A DNA stretch of 64,000 bases from Flavobacterium sp. IB48 (GTDB taxonomy: Bacteria; Bacteroidota; Bacteroidia; Flavobacteriales; Flavobacteriaceae), in assembly GCF_016405855.1 (NCBI RefSeq), contig NZ_JAEFCA010000003.1, positions 54,843 through 118,842 of the forward strand, given 5' to 3'. Below the pieces are notes generated by a model, which did no database searches, was not told the origin of the DNA, and saw only the letters and a program-made list of their open reading frames with translations. Positions 26,429 through 34,470 of the stretch are shown piece after piece; positions within the stretch are counted from its first letter, which is position 1, and every line of letters begins with the position of its first letter. A program made the position numbers and the translations under genes.

Positions 26429-26644
26429 ATGAAAAATCTTCTAAAAAACAAAAACACAGAAATGAACTTTAGCAATTTGACTCCTATTTTAACTTCAGGA
26501 GCTGCAGCTGGAATGGCAATTGCAAATCATCTTGGCAAAAATGCCCAAACGGGAGGCATTATCGGAGTTGGTTTATCATTATTGGTAACTGGAATAATAA
26601 CCGCTTTAGATGATGAAGTTGCTAATCCAAATACAAAAAACTAA
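26429..26644 (+). CDS. small hypothetical membrane protein
   Basis: A 71-residue protein I do not recognise. Residues 22-60 form a glycine/alanine-rich hydrophobic stretch (LTSGAAAGMAIANHLGKNAQTGGIIGVGLSLLVTGIITAL), probably two short helices with glycine-zipper character, after a basic N-terminus and before a polar tail. The start is supported by the shared operator-promoter 24 bp upstream. It is followed after 52 bp by another tiny membrane protein, so they probably form one transcript. It may assist or be a target of the same envelope response as the EcsC protein. Confidence 0.6.
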   Translation: MKNLLKNKNTEMNFSNLTPILTSGAAAGMAIANHLGKNAQTGGIIGVGLSLLVTGIITALDDEVANPNTKN

Positions 26645-26696
26645 AGTATCAATCTAAAAGAAAAATAATCAGACGAAAGTCAAAAAAATCATCTCT

Positions 26697-26954
26697 ATGT
26701 TATTTCAAGCTCTATTAAATATAATTGTATTTATTATAAAATTTATTGTTTGGGTCGTATTTGTCTTAGCAGCAATACCTTTTGGAATTTATATGTTGTT
26801 AAATGAATACTTTCCTCTCTTTACGCAAGATGGAGGTTTCATGTTTTGGTCCGTTTTCTCCATTTCATCCATAATTGCTTTTATTGTTTTATGGAAACCT
26901 ATTATATGGGTTGTTGGAATATTACAAGTACTAGGAATTGGAATGGATCAATAA
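26697..26954 (+). CDS. small hypothetical membrane protein, two helices
   Basis: An 85-residue, very hydrophobic protein of unknown family. Two membrane segments are evident, about 3-34 (LFQALLNIIVFIIKFIVWVV onward) and about 48-78 (FMFWSVFSISSIIAFIVLW), separated by the loop NEYFPLFTQDGG. It follows the 71-residue gene on the same strand and ends at a clear terminator, so the two likely form a bicistronic unit under the WYL-associated promoter. Confidence 0.6.
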   Translation: MLFQALLNIIVFIIKFIVWVVFVLAAIPFGIYMLLNEYFPLFTQDGGFMFWSVFSISSIIAFIVLWKPIIWVVGILQVLGIGMDQ

Positions 26955-26970
26955 AATAACATCTTAATCT

Positions 26971-27002
26971 AAACGCTGACAAATTTAAGTCAGCGTTTTT
27001 TG
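26971..27002 (+). terminator. terminator of the small membrane protein unit
   Basis: AAACGCTGAC and GTCAGCGTTT form a 10-bp stem with a T6 tail, 17 bp past the stop codon. Confidence 0.85.
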
Positions 27003-27059
27003 TTACTAATTGTAACATAAAGTTTTGCTATCGAGCACAAAAAGAATAAATCAAAGTGG

Positions 27060-27067
27060 TAACTTTG
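27060..27067 (+). promoter_or_regulatory. -7 promoter element of uvrA
   Basis: TAACTTTG matches TAnnTTTG and ends 17 bp before the chosen uvrA ATG. It lies inside the longer open frame that starts at 27025, which supports the downstream start. Confidence 0.55.
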
Positions 27068-27084
27068 CGTTTTTGCTCAAAATT

Positions 27085-29916
27085 ATGTTAGATAAAGACA
27101 ATACTATTGAAGTTCTTGGTGCAAGAGTTCATAATCTAAAAAATATCGATATATCTATTCCGCGTGAAAAACTGGTTGTAATTACTGGTTTATCAGGTTC
27201 GGGAAAATCTTCTTTGGCATTTGATACGATTTATGCCGAAGGGCAGCGTCGTTATGTTGAAACTTTTTCAGCTTACGCGAGGCAATTCCTTGGCGGTTTA
27301 GAGCGTCCAGACGTTGACAAAATCGACGGACTTTCTCCAGTTATTGCAATTGAACAAAAAACAACCAGTAAAAGTCCGCGTTCTACAGTTGGAACTATTA
27401 CTGAAATTTACGATTTCCTAAGGCTTTTGTACGCACGTGGTGCAGATGCCTACAGTTATAACACAGGCGAAAAAATGGTTTCGTATTCTGATGAACAGAT
27501 CAAAGATCTGATTATTCAGGATTACAACGGAAAACGCATTAATATTCTAGCGCCAGTAATTAAAGCTAGAAAAGGGCATTACGCCGAATTATTCCAACAA
27601 ATTACCAAACAAGGATTCTTAAAAGTTCGTGTAAACGGAGACGTTCAAGATTTGGTTGCCGGAATGAAACTGGATCGTTACAAAACACACGATATCGAAA
27701 TTGTTGTAGATAGAATGGTGATTGAAGACAATCCTGATACGCAAAAAAGATTATCTGAAAGCATCAATACTGCGATGCATCACGGCGAAGATGTCTTGAT
27801 GATTTTAGATCAGGATTCTAATGAGGTTCGTTATTTCAGTAGAAATTTAATGTGCCCAACAACAGGAATTTCATATCAAAATCCAGAACCGAATTTATTT
27901 TCGTTTAACTCTCCAAAAGGAGCTTGTCCGCATTGCAACGGATTGGGAACTGTACACGAAATCAACGTCAAGAAGATTATTCCAAATCCGAAATTATCTA
28001 TAAAAGCTGGTGGTTTTGCTCCGCTTGGCGAATACAAATCGTCTTGGATCTTCAAACAATTGGAAACCATTGGAGAAAAGTTCGGTTTTAAAATAACCGA
28101 TCCAATCGAGAAAATTCCGGAAGAAGCAATGCAAATGATTTTATATGGCGGAAAAGATAAGTTTTCTATCAACTCAAAAGATCTTGGTGTTACAAGAGAA
28201 TATAAAATCGATTTTGAAGGAATTTCTAATTTCATTAAAAATCAATATGACGAAAGTGCCACAACAAGCATAAAACGTTGGGCAAAAGATTTTATGGACG
28301 AAATTAATTGTCCTGTTTGCGATGGTTCACGTCTTAAAAAAGAAGCTTTATTTTTTAGAGTAAATGAAAAAAATATCACCGAATTGTGTGATATGGATAT
28401 TTCAGATTTAACAGCTTGGTTTCAAGATTTAAATAGCCATTTAACAGACAAACAGCTTTTAATTGCTTCTGAAGTTGTAAAAGAAATCAAAGACCGTTTG
28501 AACTTTTTGATGAATGTCGGTTTGAATTATCTGGCTTTAAGCCGAAGTTCAAAATCGCTTTCTGGTGGTGAAGCGCAACGTATTCGTCTGGCAACACAGA
28601 TTGGTTCGCAACTGGTTGGAGTACTTTATATTTTGGATGAGCCAAGTATTGGTTTGCATCAAAGAGATAACGAAAAACTGATTCATTCTCTAGAACAATT
28701 ACGCGATATCGGAAACTCAGTTATTGTGGTAGAACATGACAAAGACATGATCGAAACGGCTGATTATGTAATTGATATTGGACCAAAAGCTGGTAAATAT
28801 GGAGGAGAAATCATCAGCATAGGAACTCCGAAAGAAACTTTAGCTTCAGACACTATTACCGCTCAATATTTGAATGGTAAAATGAAATTTGATATTCCGA
28901 AGAAAAGAAGAAAAGGAAATGGCAAATTCTTGAAATTGACCGGAGCAACAGGAAACAACCTTAAAAACGTTTCAATTGAAATTCCGTTAGGTAAGATGAC
29001 TTGCGTTACAGGAGTTTCTGGAAGCGGAAAATCGACTTTGATTAATGAAACGCTTTACCCTATTTTAAATGCATATTATTTTAATGGCGTAAAAAAACCG
29101 CAACCTTACAAAAAGATTGAAGGTTTAGAACATATCGATAAAGTAATTGATATTGATCAAAGTCCGATCGGAAGAACTCCACGTTCAAATCCGGCAACTT
29201 ATACGGAGGTTTTTACCGAAATCAGAAATCTATTTACTATGACTTCTGAAAGTATGATTCGTGGTTACAAAGCGGGACGTTTTAGTTTTAACGTAAAAGG
29301 CGGACGTTGCGAAACTTGCGAAGGTTCTGGTGTAAGAACAATCGAAATGAACTTCTTACCAGACGTTTATGTAGAATGCGAAACTTGCCAAGGAAAACGT
29401 TTTAACAGAGAGACTTTAGAAATTAGATATAAAGGAAAATCAATTTCTGATGTTTTAGATATGACGGTTGATGAAGCGGTTCCGTTTTTTGAAAATATTC
29501 CGAAGATTTATAGAAAAATCAAAACCATTCAAGATGTTGGTTTAGGTTATATTACACTTGGTCAGCAAAGCACAACGCTTTCTGGCGGTGAAGCGCAACG
29601 TATTAAATTGGCGGGAGAATTATCTAAAAAAGATACTGGAAATACATTTTATATTCTAGACGAACCAACAACAGGTTTACACTTCGAAGACATTCGTGTT
29701 TTGATGGAAGTAATCAATAAACTGGTTGATAAAGGAAATACCATTCTAGTAATCGAGCATAATATGGATGTTATAAAACTTGCTGATTATATTATAGATA
29801 TTGGTCCAGAAGGCGGAAAAGGCGGAGGACAATTGGTTGCCAAAGGTACTCCCGAAGAAGTGGCTCAGAATAAAAAGAGTTATACGGCTAAGTTTTTGAA
29901 AAAAGAGTTGGAGTAA
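27085..29916 (+). CDS. uvrA: excinuclease ABC subunit A
   Basis: A 943-residue DNA-damage recognition ATPase of nucleotide excision repair. Two ABC modules are seen: Walker [10 protein letters not shown] near residue 33 and GVSGSGKST near 650; signatures [12 protein letters not shown] (about 492) and [12 protein letters not shown] (about 832); Walker B YILDEPS and YILDEPT. Zinc-binding clusters occur at CPHCNGLG (with [10 protein letters not shown]) and CETCEGSG...CETCQGKR. I start it at ATG 27085 ([21 protein letters not shown]) because the extra 20 residues of the longer frame are not family-like and overlap the promoter. Full length. Confidence 0.96.
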   Translation: MLDKDNTIEVLGARVHNLKNIDISIPREKLVVITGLSGSGKSSLAFDTIYAEGQRRYVETFSAYARQFLGGLERPDVDKIDGLSPVIAIEQKTTSKSPRSTVGTITEIYDFLRLLYARGADAYSYNTGEKMVSYSDEQIKDLIIQDYNGKRINILAPVIKARKGHYAELFQQITKQGFLKVRVNGDVQDLVAGMKLDRYKTHDIEIVVDRMVIEDNPDTQKRLSESINTAMHHGEDVLMILDQDSNEVRYFSRNLMCPTTGISYQNPEPNLFSFNSPKGACPHCNGLGTVHEINVKKIIPNPKLSIKAGGFAPLGEYKSSWIFKQLETIGEKFGFKITDPIEKIPEEAMQMILYGGKDKFSINSKDLGVTREYKIDFEGISNFIKNQYDESATTSIKRWAKDFMDEINCPVCDGSRLKKEALFFRVNEKNITELCDMDISDLTAWFQDLNSHLTDKQLLIASEVVKEIKDRLNFLMNVGLNYLALSRSSKSLSGGEAQRIRLATQIGSQLVGVLYILDEPSIGLHQRDNEKLIHSLEQLRDIGNSVIVVEHDKDMIETADYVIDIGPKAGKYGGEIISIGTPKETLASDTITAQYLNGKMKFDIPKKRRKGNGKFLKLTGATGNNLKNVSIEIPLGKMTCVTGVSGSGKSTLINETLYPILNAYYFNGVKKPQPYKKIEGLEHIDKVIDIDQSPIGRTPRSNPATYTEVFTEIRNLFTMTSESMIRGYKAGRFSFNVKGGRCETCEGSGVRTIEMNFLPDVYVECETCQGKRFNRETLEIRYKGKSISDVLDMTVDEAVPFFENIPKIYRKIKTIQDVGLGYITLGQQSTTLSGGEAQRIKLAGELSKKDTGNTFYILDEPTTGLHFEDIRVLMEVINKLVDKGNTILVIEHNMDVIKLADYIIDIGPEGGKGGGQLVAKGTPEEVAQNKKSYTAKFLKKELE

Positions 29917-29987
29917 GAATGATTTTTATCGAATTTTAAAGCTAAGGGTACAAGGAATTTTGTTTTTGAGCAAAACAACCACAATCA

Positions 29988-30089
29988 TTGTCATTTCGAC
30001 GAAGGAGAAATCTCCACAAGTAACTCCGTGACGAAAATCCAATCTTTGCCAAGCTTCTCGCGGAGATTTCTCCTTCGTCGAAATGACAA
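29988..30089. repeat. dispersed palindromic element, copy 1
   Basis: About 102 bp bounded by 28-bp inverted arms (left 29988-30015, right 30062-30089) with core CGACGAAGGAGAAATCTCC. The centre is unpaired and differs from copy 2 at 36959-37047, apart from a shared AATCTTTG block. It lies downstream of uvrA. The 597-bp spacer 29917-30513 holds this element, the structured element at 30389-30469, and otherwise AT-rich DNA with no gene. Confidence 0.8.
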
Positions 30090-30388
30090 AAATGCGTAAA
30101 TAAACTTTATAATTTACCTTTTATCAAAATTATAGAGAGAGTTGGCTTTAAACTTCAAAAAATTTAGATATAAAAAAAACTTACTGCTTTTACATGCAAC
30201 AAATACCTGATAATGAATCAAAAAACCGAATTTGCTTATTATCATAACATTACTTTTGGATTATAATTCCTGTTTTTTATAACAATTCTAGAAAAAAGCG
30301 TTAATTTAGTGTCCGCTTTTTTTGAAAAAATCAAGCTTTTTAAAGAAAACATGTTTTAATTAAACCTAATGTTTATTTGAAACCAACT

Positions 30389-30469
30389 GCCCTAGCCCTG
30401 ATGGGAGCGGCATCCTTTTGTGGCGGGGTTCGCCACAAAAGATATAGCGGACAGCAGGAAATAGCTCCT
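30389..30469 (+). ncRNA. structured GC-rich element upstream of the LOG gene (RNA or dispersed repeat)
   Basis: An 81-nt island that is far richer in GC than its surroundings. CTTTTGTGGCG (30415-30425) and CGCCACAAAAG (30431-30441) form a perfect 11-bp hairpin with a 5-nt loop. Outside it GGAGC (30404-30408) can pair with GCTCC (30464-30468), and AGCGG occurs on both sides of the hairpin. It ends 45 bp before the LOG-family ATG. I recall similar GCGGCATCCTTTT...ATAGCGG elements in many copies in flavobacteria; whether it is the Rfam Flavo-1 type or another family I cannot tell. Confidence 0.5.
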
Positions 30470-30513
30470 TCTTCCGATCACATAAAACATAATAATAAAT
30501 TAAAATACCTAAA

Positions 30514-31242
30514 ATGAGATTAGAAGATTTTGATAATGATGAAGATAAAGTAATTCAGGATCGTTTGAAACAAAGAACGTGGAATGAAATAAAAACCAAT
30601 GACAGCTGGGCAATTTTTAAGATTATGTCTGAGTTTGTAAATGGTTACGAAGCAATGGGACGTATTGGTCCTTGTGTTTCTATTTTTGGATCGGCGAGAA
30701 CAAAACCAGAGGATAAATACTATCAATTGGCAGAAAAAATTGCTTATAAAATCAGTAAAGCAGGTTACGGTGTGATTACAGGAGGTGGTCCCGGAATTAT
30801 GGAAGCTGGAAATAAAGGTGCACATTTAGGTGGTGGAACTTCGGTTGGTTTAAATATTGAGCTTCCATTTGAGCAGCATTTCAACCCGTATATTGATCAT
30901 GATAAAAATCTGAATTTCGACTATTTCTTTGTGAGAAAAGTAATGTTCGTAAAATATTCGCAAGGTTTTGTGGTTATGCCTGGAGGTTTTGGAACTTTAG
31001 ACGAAATGTTTGAAGCCATTACTTTAATTCAAACCAAAAAAATTGGAAAATTCCCGATCATTTTGGTTGGAGTTGAATTCTGGTCTGGATTGATTGAATG
31101 GGTTAAAACTGTTTTGGTTGAAAAAATGCATACAGTAAGCCCAGAAGATTTAAATTTATTTAAAATTGTAGACACAGAAGACGAAGTTGTTGAAGCTTTG
31201 GATAAATTCTACAAAAAGTACGATTTAAGTCCGAATTTCTAA
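30514..31242 (+). CDS. TIGR00730/LOG family Rossmann-fold protein
   Basis: A 242-residue protein with the LOG signature: VSIFGSARTKPEDKYYQLA, then the PGGFGTLDEMFE motif (about 157-168), preceded by GYGVITGGGPGIMEAGNKGA. Family members are cytokinin riboside 5'-monophosphate phosphoribohydrolases, cleaving the N-glycosidic bond of nucleoside monophosphates; older records call them lysine decarboxylases. It is about 40-50 residues longer than plant LOG. The bacterial role is probably nucleotide metabolism. It follows uvrA but is separated by about 600 bp of repeats. Confidence 0.88.
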   Translation: MRLEDFDNDEDKVIQDRLKQRTWNEIKTNDSWAIFKIMSEFVNGYEAMGRIGPCVSIFGSARTKPEDKYYQLAEKIAYKISKAGYGVITGGGPGIMEAGNKGAHLGGGTSVGLNIELPFEQHFNPYIDHDKNLNFDYFFVRKVMFVKYSQGFVVMPGGFGTLDEMFEAITLIQTKKIGKFPIILVGVEFWSGLIEWVKTVLVEKMHTVSPEDLNLFKIVDTEDEVVEALDKFYKKYDLSPNF

Positions 31243-31347
31243 TTTTAGAACCTTATAAGTGATATAAGCATAGCGTTTAAAGCAATCTTTTTAAATGAAC
31301 TTATATCACTTATATGGTTAAAATATACTGCAAATACGCAAAAATTG

Positions 31348-31376
31348 AAAGCTGTTTTTTTAAACAGCTTTTTTTA
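31348..31376 (+). terminator. terminator of the LOG-family gene
   Basis: AAAGCTGTTT and AAACAGCTTT form a 10-bp stem with a TTTT loop and a T-rich tail. Confidence 0.8.
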
Positions 31377-31393
31377 TACTATTTTTACAAAAA

Positions 31394-31418
31394 TCCGTAA
31401 CTTCAATATGTCCGTAAC
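31394..31418 (+). promoter_or_regulatory. direct repeat TCCGTAAC upstream of the peptidase-like gene
   Basis: TCCGTAAC occurs at 31394-31401 and 31411-31418 (17-bp period), 32 bp before the TTG start. Possible activator site or part of the leader; low support. Confidence 0.25.
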
Positions 31419-31450
31419 GTAAGTATATCTGATAATTTTTAAGCCATTAT

Positions 31451-34279
31451 TTGAAAGCACTTTATAAAATTATTTGCCTCTTTTTAGCTTTATCATTTTC
31501 GATAAAACTAACTGCGCAACATCTCTCTAAGATGGAAGTGGCAGTGAATCTTGAGCTTAAAACACTGAACGTTAAGCAAGATATTACATATCATAATACA
31601 ACAAATGATACGCTAACTACGATTGTTCTAAATGATTGGAACAATGCTTTCGCCGACAAAAACACGCCTTTGGCAAAACGTTTTTCTGATGAATTTTACA
31701 AAGGTTTCCATTTAGCTAAAGCTGTCGATAGAGGAAAAACAACAATCATCAATTTAACTGAAACTAATTTTTCGGCTCTAGAATGGGAAAGAAGTGCTCA
31801 GAATCCTGATTATATTGTTGTCAAATTGGATCGTAAACTTTTTCCGAACGAAAAAATTGATCTGCACCTTAATTACATTGTAAAAATACCAAACGATAAA
31901 TTCACTCGTTTTGGTTTTGATCAAAATGGCGGAATGGCGCTACGAAACTGGTTCTTAAGCCCTGCTCGCTTTGAAAATGGTCTTTTTGTAAAATACAACA
32001 ATTTCAATCTAGATGATATCGCGAATGCAGTGAGCGATTATGAGGTCGAAATTAAAATTCCGAACCAGTATTCTATTACTACCGATTTAAATTCCATTTC
32101 AAAAGACACAACCAATCAAACCTATAGCATTTACTCTTTTTCGGGAAGAAACAGAACCGATTTTAGCCTTTATATCGAAAAACAAAATAGCTTTAGAACG
32201 TATGATAATGGCTCTATACTTGTAGAAACTAATCTAAAAAACAAAAAAATAGATGAATTTCAGAGAGCTATTATAATCAACCGAGTGGTTTCTTACGCTG
32301 AAAAAGTTATTGGCAAATATCCGAATGAAAAAATAACGGTTTCTCAGATCGATTATGACAGAAATCCGTTCTACGGATTAAATCAGTTGCCTTCATTTAT
32401 TAGTCCGTTTGAGGACGATTTTATATTTGAAATTCAGTTTTTAAAGACTTTTTTAAATAATTATCTCAAGAATAGTCTTCGTTTAGACCCAAGAAAAGAC
32501 AATTGGGTTTATGACGCCATACAGATTTATACCATGATGAATTATATGGAAGAACATCATCGTGATGAAAAAATGCTGGGAAAACTTTCTGACATGAAAC
32601 TCTTTAAAAGTTATAATATTACAAATCTAACTTTTAATGAGCAATACAGCTATTACTATATGCTAATGGCTCGTAAAAATTTGGATCAGCCATTAGGGGA
32701 TCCGAAAAATACGCTAATCAAGTTTAACGAACAAATTGCCAGTAAATACCGCGCTGGTTTAAGCTTGAGTTATCTAGACGATTATCTTAATCACGATATT
32801 GTTCCAAAAAGCATCAAAGAATTTTATAACTTGAATCAATTTGGCCAGTCTAATCGTTATGATTTTGAAAAAATTTTAACTCAAAAAAGCTCAAAAAATA
32901 TCGATTGGTTCTTTAAAACCATTATCGATTCAAGAGATATTATCGATTATAAATTTTCTCATGTTTCGAGAACGGCAGACAGCATAAAGTTTTCTATTAA
33001 AAACAAAACTGGAATCTATGCTCCTATTCCGATTTACGGAATTAAAAAGAAAGAAGTTGTTTTTAAAGAGTGGATTGAGCCTAAAACAAAAGATTCTGTT
33101 TATGAACTTAGCCGAAAAAATGCAGACAAAATTGTAATTAATTATAACAATGAAGTTCCAGAATACAACCAAAGAAACAACTGGAGATCTTTAAAACATG
33201 TTTCGCTGAATCGTCCTTTAAAATTTAATTTTTCAAAAGATTTAGAAGACCCAGATTACAATCAAATTTTATATATCCCGACATTAAATTACAACTATTA
33301 TGACGGTATAACGCCTGGAGTTCGTTTTCATAATAAGACCATTTTAGACAAACCTTTTAATTTTGATATTAACCCAGCTTATTCAATTAAAGCGGGTACG
33401 ATTTCTGGTTCATCGGCGTTTTCATGGAATCAGAATTATAGAAATAGCACTTTATATAATGTTCGTTATTCTATTAGTCAAAATTATTATCATTATGCGC
33501 CAGATGCCACTTATTTAAAGTTAAATCCGATGGTGCAGTTTCGCATTCGTGAAAAAGATTTTAGAGATAATCGAAAACAGTACATTCTAGCACGTCAGGT
33601 TATTGTAAATCGTGAAGAGAGTGCTTATATAACAGATAATTCGCAACCCAATTATTCTATTTTTAATGCCCGTTATGGAAATACTAAAACAGAATTAATC
33701 AATCATTTTAGCTTTATGACCGATTTGCAGCTTTCTAGCGGATTCGGAAAAATGTCTGGAGAGGTGGAATATAGAAGGTTATTTGAAAACAATAAAAAGT
33801 TAAATTTAAGATTGTATGCAGGAACCTTCTTGTACAACACAACAAATTCAGATTATTTTAGTTTTGGATTAGACCGTCCAACTGATTATTTATTTGACTA
33901 TAATTTGTTTGGCAGATCTGAAAGCACTGGATTTTTTAGCCAGCAGTATGTTATTGCCGAAGGTGGTTTCAAATCGCAATTAGAACCGGCATACGCCAAT
34001 CAATGGATAACGACTTTAAATGCCAGTTATGCCATATGGAACTGGGTAGAACTGTATGGAGACATTGGTTTCTTGAAAAACAAGCATCAAAGCGAGTTCT
34101 TTGCTTACGATTCGGGAGTACGTTTAAACTTGGTTCCAGACTATTTTGAACTCTATTTTCCAGTTTACTCCAATAATGGATGGGAAATATCACAACCTAA
34201 ATACAATGAAAAAATACGATTTATAATCACTTTCTCACCAAAAACATTAGTTACTCTTTTCACTCGAAAATGGTTTTAA
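31451..34279 (+). CDS. M1-peptidase-like exported protein without catalytic motif, with C-terminal beta-barrel-like domain
   Basis: A 942-residue exported protein. It starts at TTG (no in-frame ATG nearby), giving a good signal peptide (residues 1-23, ending KLTAQ). Residues 25-240 resemble the N-terminal beta-sandwich of M1 aminopeptidases (VKQDITYHNTTNDTLTTIVL). The following helical region aligns with the gluzincin fold, but where HExxH is expected it reads FEIQF (326-330), and the WxxEG position reads WVYDA (352-356), so the zinc site is lost. After about residue 600 the sequence turns to alternating aromatic beta-strands and ends in KTLVTLFTRKWF, as in outer-membrane barrels. Database entries for relatives say metalloprotease, but by sequence it should not be one. 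Confidence 0.75.
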   Translation: MKALYKIICLFLALSFSIKLTAQHLSKMEVAVNLELKTLNVKQDITYHNTTNDTLTTIVLNDWNNAFADKNTPLAKRFSDEFYKGFHLAKAVDRGKTTIINLTETNFSALEWERSAQNPDYIVVKLDRKLFPNEKIDLHLNYIVKIPNDKFTRFGFDQNGGMALRNWFLSPARFENGLFVKYNNFNLDDIANAVSDYEVEIKIPNQYSITTDLNSISKDTTNQTYSIYSFSGRNRTDFSLYIEKQNSFRTYDNGSILVETNLKNKKIDEFQRAIIINRVVSYAEKVIGKYPNEKITVSQIDYDRNPFYGLNQLPSFISPFEDDFIFEIQFLKTFLNNYLKNSLRLDPRKDNWVYDAIQIYTMMNYMEEHHRDEKMLGKLSDMKLFKSYNITNLTFNEQYSYYYMLMARKNLDQPLGDPKNTLIKFNEQIASKYRAGLSLSYLDDYLNHDIVPKSIKEFYNLNQFGQSNRYDFEKILTQKSSKNIDWFFKTIIDSRDIIDYKFSHVSRTADSIKFSIKNKTGIYAPIPIYGIKKKEVVFKEWIEPKTKDSVYELSRKNADKIVINYNNEVPEYNQRNNWRSLKHVSLNRPLKFNFSKDLEDPDYNQILYIPTLNYNYYDGITPGVRFHNKTILDKPFNFDINPAYSIKAGTISGSSAFSWNQNYRNSTLYNVRYSISQNYYHYAPDATYLKLNPMVQFRIREKDFRDNRKQYILARQVIVNREESAYITDNSQPNYSIFNARYGNTKTELINHFSFMTDLQLSSGFGKMSGEVEYRRLFENNKKLNLRLYAGTFLYNTTNSDYFSFGLDRPTDYLFDYNLFGRSESTGFFSQQYVIAEGGFKSQLEPAYANQWITTLNASYAIWNWVELYGDIGFLKNKHQSEFFAYDSGVRLNLVPDYFELYFPVYSNNGWEISQPKYNEKIRFIITFSPKTLVTLFTRKWF

Positions 34280-34470
34280 TCAAATGAATTTTAAACAAAA
34301 ACTTGCGAAATTATCAATAAAATTAAATTTTACATAAAAATCACATAAATAAAATACGTAGTTTTTTGAATTTGAATACAAATAATTAAATTATATTTAG
34401 TTTAAAGAATTATGATTATTGATTGTTTTTAAGTAATTTCGCGACATAAATAACATGACCCTACAAGATT

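Noticed and set aside
27025..27084. Longer uvrA start
   Set aside because: The added residues include a TAnnTTTG promoter octamer and do not resemble UvrA; ATG 27085 gives the family N-terminus.
29988..30089. CRISPR or transposon interpretation of the palindromic element
   Set aside because: There is no array of regular repeats and spacers, no transposase and no target duplication; only two distant copies are present.
30514..31242. Lysine decarboxylase
   Set aside because: The PGGFGTLDE motif belongs to the LOG phosphoribohydrolase family; the decarboxylase name is a historical error.
31451..34279. Active M1 metallopeptidase
   Set aside because: HExxH is replaced by FEIQF and the second glutamate motif by WVYDA, so zinc binding is not supported.
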